A DNA stretch of 64,000 bases from RUG13409 sp045616985 (GTDB taxonomy: Bacteria > Bacillota > Clostridia > Peptostreptococcales > Anaerovoracaceae), in assembly GCA_045616985.1 (NCBI GenBank), contig JAZLHU010000012.1, forward strand, positions 1 to 64,000. Reading direction: 5' to 3'. Position numbers and translations under genes: made by a program. Below, piece after piece: positions 60,376-64,000 of the stretch; position 1 is the first letter of the stretch, and every line of letters starts with the position of its first letter. Under the pieces are notes generated by a model. The model had not been told where the DNA came from, ran no database searches, and saw nothing but the letters and a program-made list of their open reading frames with translations.

Positions 60376-60666
60376 TTATTTTAAATAGATCTGCTTATTA
60401 TCCTTGCTTTCCTTATACAACACAAACTTTCTTCCTATTGCCTGAACGTATTCTGCATCAATCTTTTGTGCAATCTCATTTGCAGCATCCTTTGGATTTA
60501 TAATTACGCTTTCCTGCAGCTTAACCTTTACAAGCTCATGCGCCGCAAGATATGTATCAATTTCTCTAAGAACATTTTCCGTAATTTCATTCTTGCCGAT
60601 ATAAACCGTCGGTTCAAGCTCCATTGCCAGCGACTTTAAATATGCTCTTTGCTTTCCTGTTAACAT
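60376..60666 (-). CDS. YhbY-family RNA-binding protein (CRM domain)
   Basis: 96 residues, normal length, with the family start LTGKQRAYLKSLAMELEPTV, the loop YIGKNEITENVLREIDTYLA and the C-terminal RKFVLYKESKDNK. YhbY/CRM proteins bind pre-50S particles and are thought to aid ribosome assembly. It follows the second RACo-like gene by 77 bases and abuts pgeF. Confidence 0.93.
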   Translation of the reverse strand: MLTGKQRAYLKSLAMELEPTVYIGKNEITENVLREIDTYLAAHELVKVKLQESVIINPKDAANEIAQKIDAEYVQAIGRKFVLYKESKDNKQIYLK

Positions 60667-60743
60667 TTTTATCTCCTGTTCTTTCTGTCTTCAAGAATAA
60701 GCTTCTTAATCCCAAAAACTTTCAGAATCAAGCTGGCCTTTCT

Positions 60744-62267
60744 TTAATCAAACATCATGCCGTCAAAATACTCGTCATTAAAATCCGGATGAGAAGACAA
60801 TGCAATATATCTGATTGACTTTGCTATGCGATTCATTTCTTCCCTGGCAAGAGATGAAACCGCGGCTGATTGCGCACCGCCTATGGCTGAATTACCTATC
60901 TTTTCAGATTTATCCATTAATTCTTTAGGAATAAGGCCAATGGATGCAGCATTATTTGGACTGATAAATGTTCCAAAGCACCCTGCCAGAAAACACTTCG
61001 AAATATCGGAAAGCCTTACATTAAGTTCCTTGGATAGAATACGAATCCCGGCATACAGCGCTGCCTTTCCAAGTTGAAAGCTGCTTACATCCTGTTCGGA
61101 TACAAATACTTTTTGGTCTTTTGTAAGTGCAAATGCCGGACGACCATCGACCGTAATTATATACGGAGCAAGATCTTTCGGAGCCTGCTCTTTGGATGTA
61201 ATATGTCCGGTCTCATCAAGTGCATCCATACTATATAAAAGGTCAAGGGCATCAATAAAACCGGATCCGCAAACACCTATAGGTTCTGTATCGCCAAGAA
61301 CATCTATCTCAAGTTTCCCATCCTTAAACCTGACAGCAGATATTGCACCTTCAGTTGCCGTCATACCATGAGCCATTAAAGATGTGGAAACGGCAGAACT
61401 GGCATCAGCAGCACAAGCCACATATTTTCCTTTGCAGCCAAGCACCATATCTCCATTTGCCCCCAAATCAATCATCATCATTGGGCTGCCTGAGCTTTCC
61501 ATGCCTGAAGACAATATTCCGGCAACGGCATCTCCTCCAAGAAGAGCATCAACTGCAGGACAAAGAAACAAATCGCATTCAAGATCAATGCCCAAATTTT
61601 TTGCAGATACTATCTCGCCAAATAGAGAACTCGGCACAAAAGGTGTAATTCCGTTTGCTGCAGGATTTAGACCGGCAACAAAATGTTCCATAATGGTATT
61701 TCCTGCGACAGATATAAAATGAATATCCGTTTTGTCAATACCGGCGTTTCTGCATATTTTTTTAATTATTGCATTCAATTGATTTATCAACATGGAATGC
61801 AGCTCTTCAAAATGTCCTTCTGCTGATGCCTGAAGTCTGGACAAAACATTTTTACCGTACACTCTTTGCACATTCATTCCGCAAAGACTTCCAATGCTTT
61901 TTCCGGTCTCAAGCGACATTAAATGACAAACAACAGTGGATGTTCCAACATCAAAAGCAAGTGCATAAGCTGAATATTCTCCGCTTGGTGCATATGTATC
62001 AAGAAAACTGTCCACCGCAAAACTGACTCGTTTTGAAGTATTCAATTCAACAAACATACCATCCCGTGCCGGGTCAAGACAGGAAAGAACAATTTCAGTT
62101 TCGTTTCCGCTCCTTACTGTAACCTCACATTTCTTGCAGGCACCCTTCCCTCCGCAAAATGCATGTACGCTTTGGATTCCGTTTGCCTGCAGGACATCAT
62201 AAATGGTCTGACCCTGCATAAATTCTAATTTATGAACTTTTGATCCTTCTTTTACTGTAATAATCAT
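60744..62267 (-). CDS. second RACo-like ferredoxin-ASKHA protein (DUF4445)
   Basis: 507 residues, same layout as the protein at 37244-38683. 2Fe-2S ligands C38, C44, C47 and C63 (FCGGKGACKKCEV and LSCLD) precede the ASKHA ATPase domain (FDVGTSTVVCHLMSLETGKS near 106, GNTIMEHFVAG, MIDLGANGDMVLGCKGK, LAGCFGTFISPNN). The two are clearly divergent paralogues: this one keeps VNVQRVYGKNVLSRLQA where the other has IENPQRAIAADVINRI. Located between glpK and yhbY; no corrinoid partner is visible. Confidence 0.9.
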   Translation of the reverse strand: MIITVKEGSKVHKLEFMQGQTIYDVLQANGIQSVHAFCGGKGACKKCEVTVRSGNETEIVLSCLDPARDGMFVELNTSKRVSFAVDSFLDTYAPSGEYSAYALAFDVGTSTVVCHLMSLETGKSIGSLCGMNVQRVYGKNVLSRLQASAEGHFEELHSMLINQLNAIIKKICRNAGIDKTDIHFISVAGNTIMEHFVAGLNPAANGITPFVPSSLFGEIVSAKNLGIDLECDLFLCPAVDALLGGDAVAGILSSGMESSGSPMMMIDLGANGDMVLGCKGKYVACAADASSAVSTSLMAHGMTATEGAISAVRFKDGKLEIDVLGDTEPIGVCGSGFIDALDLLYSMDALDETGHITSKEQAPKDLAPYIITVDGRPAFALTKDQKVFVSEQDVSSFQLGKAALYAGIRILSKELNVRLSDISKCFLAGCFGTFISPNNAASIGLIPKELMDKSEKIGNSAIGGAQSAAVSSLAREEMNRIAKSIRYIALSSHPDFNDEYFDGMMFD

Positions 62268-62269
62268 TT

Positions 62270-63745
62270 TTATACTAATGTTTGGTCAATGGCATGTTTC
62301 CATCCATTAAGCTTTTCTTCTACCATTTCTTTTGCCATTTGAGGTTTATATATTTTGTCTACAGCCCAGTTGTTTTTTATATCATCAAGACTTCCCCAAT
62401 AACCTGTTGCAAGCCCTGCTAAATAAGCTGCGCCAAGTGCCGTTGTTTCAAGGCATTTTGGCCGTTTAATTTCAGATTCCATAATATCCGATTGAAACTG
62501 CATAAGGAAGTTATTGGATGTCACCCCGCCGTCAACCTTTAACACACCTATTTTTTCTCCGCTGTCCTGCTCCATTGCTTTTAAAACGTCATAAGCCTGA
62601 TATGCTACTGATTCCAATGCGGCTCTTGAAATATGTTCCTTTCTTGTCCCTCTCGTAATGCCTGTAAGCATCCCTCTTGCATAAGGATCCCAGTATGGAG
62701 CACCAAGACCGACAAGTGCCGGAACAAAGTATACACCGCCTGTATCCTCCACCTGTAAAGCAAGTCTCTCCGACTCCGCCGACCTGTCAAAAAACTCAAG
62801 ACCGTCTCTGATCCATTGAATAGCAGCTCCGCAGGCAAATACAGAACCCTCCAAAGCATAATCAACTCTTCCGTTAATTCCCCATGCGATAGTTGTAACA
62901 AGACCGTTCTTTGAATATACGGGTGTATTTCCTGTATTCATCAGGAGGAAAGCTCCTGTTCCGTAGGTTGTCTTTGCATCTCCCGGAGCAAAGCATGCCT
63001 GTCCAAAGAGCGAGCATTGCTGATCTCCGGCAGCACCTGCAATTTTTATCGGCTCTCCGAAACACGATGTCTCTCCGTATACGCAAGAACTCGGCACAGG
63101 TTTTGGAAGAAGTGACTTTGGAATATTTAATATTTTTAATATTTCTTCATCCCAATCAAGAGTTTTAATGTTAAATATCATGGTTCTTGATGCATTGGAA
63201 TAATCCGTAACATGAACCTTCCCTCCTGTAAGATTCCAGATAAGCCATGTTTCTATCGTTCCGAAAAGAAGCCCGCCGCCTTCAGCCTTTTCTCTTGCAC
63301 CCGGAACATTTTCAAGTATCCACCTGATCTTTGTTCCGGAAAAATACGGGTCAATAAGAAGCCCTGTTTTTTCTCTGAACTTTTCTTCAAAAAGCTGCGT
63401 CTTAAGACTGTCGCAATATTCGGCAGTTCTTCTGCACTGCCATACTATTGCGTTATATACAGGCTTTCCGGTATGCTTGTCCCAAATAACAGCGGTTTCC
63501 CTTTGATTTGTAATGCCGATTGCATCAATGTCTTTAGCTGTAAGACCCGCCTTACTTAAAGCATCCTTTGCTGCCTGAATCTGAACGGCAAGAATTTCTT
63601 CTGCATCGTGCTCTACCCAACCCGGATTCGGATATATCTGTTCAAATCTTCCATGAGCTTCGGAAATATTATTTCCTGCCTTATCAAAGATAATGCAGCG
63701 CGCACTTGAAGTTCCCTCATCAAGGGCCATAATATACTTACCCAT
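62270..63745 (-). CDS. glpK: glycerol kinase
   Basis: Phosphorylates glycerol to glycerol-3-phosphate. 491 residues with the FGGY-family phosphate and catalytic motifs: ALDEGTSSARCIIFD (8-22), GITNQRETAVIWDKHTGKPV, AIVWQCRRTAEYCD, YSNASRTMIFN, AGDQQCSLFGQ, TYGTGAFLL and KVDGGVTSNNFLMQFQSDI. The ATG overlaps the stop of the upstream hemW gene by eight bases. No glpF or glpD neighbour, but the second RACo-like gene follows two bases after. Confidence 0.96.
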   Translation of the reverse strand: MGKYIMALDEGTSSARCIIFDKAGNNISEAHGRFEQIYPNPGWVEHDAEEILAVQIQAAKDALSKAGLTAKDIDAIGITNQRETAVIWDKHTGKPVYNAIVWQCRRTAEYCDSLKTQLFEEKFREKTGLLIDPYFSGTKIRWILENVPGAREKAEGGGLLFGTIETWLIWNLTGGKVHVTDYSNASRTMIFNIKTLDWDEEILKILNIPKSLLPKPVPSSCVYGETSCFGEPIKIAGAAGDQQCSLFGQACFAPGDAKTTYGTGAFLLMNTGNTPVYSKNGLVTTIAWGINGRVDYALEGSVFACGAAIQWIRDGLEFFDRSAESERLALQVEDTGGVYFVPALVGLGAPYWDPYARGMLTGITRGTRKEHISRAALESVAYQAYDVLKAMEQDSGEKIGVLKVDGGVTSNNFLMQFQSDIMESEIKRPKCLETTALGAAYLAGLATGYWGSLDDIKNNWAVDKIYKPQMAKEMVEEKLNGWKHAIDQTLV

Positions 63746-64000
63746 TCAACAACCTCTCCATAACATTATTTGTATTATCCAAACCGGCAGAGGTAAATTT
63801 AAGCCTGCCGTCACTTGTCTGTTCTAAGTACCCTTCTTCAAAAAGTTTAAGAAGCGGTTTTTTGTATTCCTGAAGAAATGATTGTCCAAACATATCCTTA
63901 TAATCTTTCAGCTTGAAACCGTCAACAAGCCGCAGCTCCGTAAAAATAAAATCGCTCTTAAGCTCTCCTGGATTTGTCGGAGTACCGATAAGCTCGTTTA
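63738..64000 (-). CDS. hemW: HemW-like radical-SAM protein, C-terminal part only
   Basis: The last 87 codons of a gene that continues beyond the right edge. The sequence (SDFIFTELRLVDGFKLKDYK, then MFGQSFLQEYKKPLLKLFEE, then LKFTSAGLDNTNNVMERLL) matches the C-terminal HemN_C-type domain of oxygen-independent coproporphyrinogen oxidase-like proteins. HemW is a heme chaperone in other bacteria. The catalytic radical-SAM half is outside the window, so HemN versus HemW cannot be decided. Its stop overlaps the glpK start. Confidence 0.72.
   Translation of the reverse strand, partial: NELIGTPTNPGELKSDFIFTELRLVDGFKLKDYKDMFGQSFLQEYKKPLLKLFEEGYLEQTSDGRLKFTSAGLDNTNNVMERLLNG

Noticed and set aside
60667..60743. 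Possible regulatory gap between the second RACo-like gene and yhbY
   Set aside because: No hairpin, promoter or repeat could be supported in these 77 bases.

Overview
The window is a gene-dense, AT-rich (roughly 40% GC by eye) stretch of chromosome from a low-GC Gram-positive anaerobe, most likely a member of the Clostridia. Reasons: the dgt-dnaG-rpoD and rimP-nusA-rnpM-infB-rbfA-nrnA-truB-ribF gene orders, SepF/DivIVA/YlxM/RqcH, S-layer homology (SLH) proteins, a YtrA-type GntR system, and two iron-sulfur ASKHA (RACo-like) activators typical of strict anaerobes. I cannot name the genus. Every gene I accept is on the minus strand, so the whole 64 kb is transcribed in one direction, probably with the replication fork. 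The text below follows increasing coordinates, which is the reverse of transcription. I saw no rRNA, tRNA, CRISPR array, transposase or phage gene.

Layout. 1-3.1 kb: rpoD (5' end only), dnaG, dgt. 3.1-5.5 kb is the least ordinary stretch: a 204-bp palindromic element with 20-bp terminal inverted repeats, dut, a 260-bp cluster of seven TGTAGTAAAA-like boxes, the remnant of an Ntn-hydrolase-like gene and a membrane protein of unknown function. 5.5-9.6 kb: pnp, rpsO and an SLC13/ArsB-type permease. 9.6-17.6 kb: the translation/transcription operon rimP-nusA-rnpM-infB-rbfA-nrnA-truB-ribF, probably with the permease at its 3' end. 17.6-25.1 kb: pyrH-frr-uppS-cdsA-dxr-rseP-ispG-MATE, joining ribosome recycling to isoprenoid, undecaprenyl and phospholipid synthesis. 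25.1-34.3 kb: a MacAB-like efflux set (adaptor, ATPase, permease), an SLH protein, trxB, an M29 aminopeptidase and an SLC1-type symporter with an extra N-terminal domain. 34.4-36.5 kb: rpsB-tsf.

36.5-40.4 kb: gmk-rpoZ, then an overlapping HD-hydrolase/RACo-like/TcdA-like cluster. 40.5-47.3 kb: an HlyD-like protein, yggS, sepF, yggT, divIVA, lspA, rluD, yicC and rqcH (division, lipoprotein maturation, ribosome quality control). 47.3-50.6 kb: ylxM-ffh-rpsP-khpA-rimM-trmD (signal recognition and ribosome maturation). 50.7-55.6 kb: a giant SLH-anchored beta-helix surface protein whose ectodomain is markedly GC-rich. 55.7-58.7 kb: a GntR/ABC ATPase/permease operon with a clear operator. 58.8-64 kb: hemW (3' end only), glpK, a second RACo-like protein, yhbY, pgeF and a metallo-beta-lactamase-fold hydrolase.

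Most of the window is core housekeeping. The points most worth follow-up are: the palindromic element; the TGTAGTAAAA boxes; a ferredoxin-like cysteine cluster inside the TcdA-like protein that lies next to a 2Fe-2S activator; the GC-rich mosaic surface protein; two genes (ylxM and the HlyD-like gene) whose best promoters would give near-leaderless mRNAs; and an LspA in which a normally invariant Asp is Gly.
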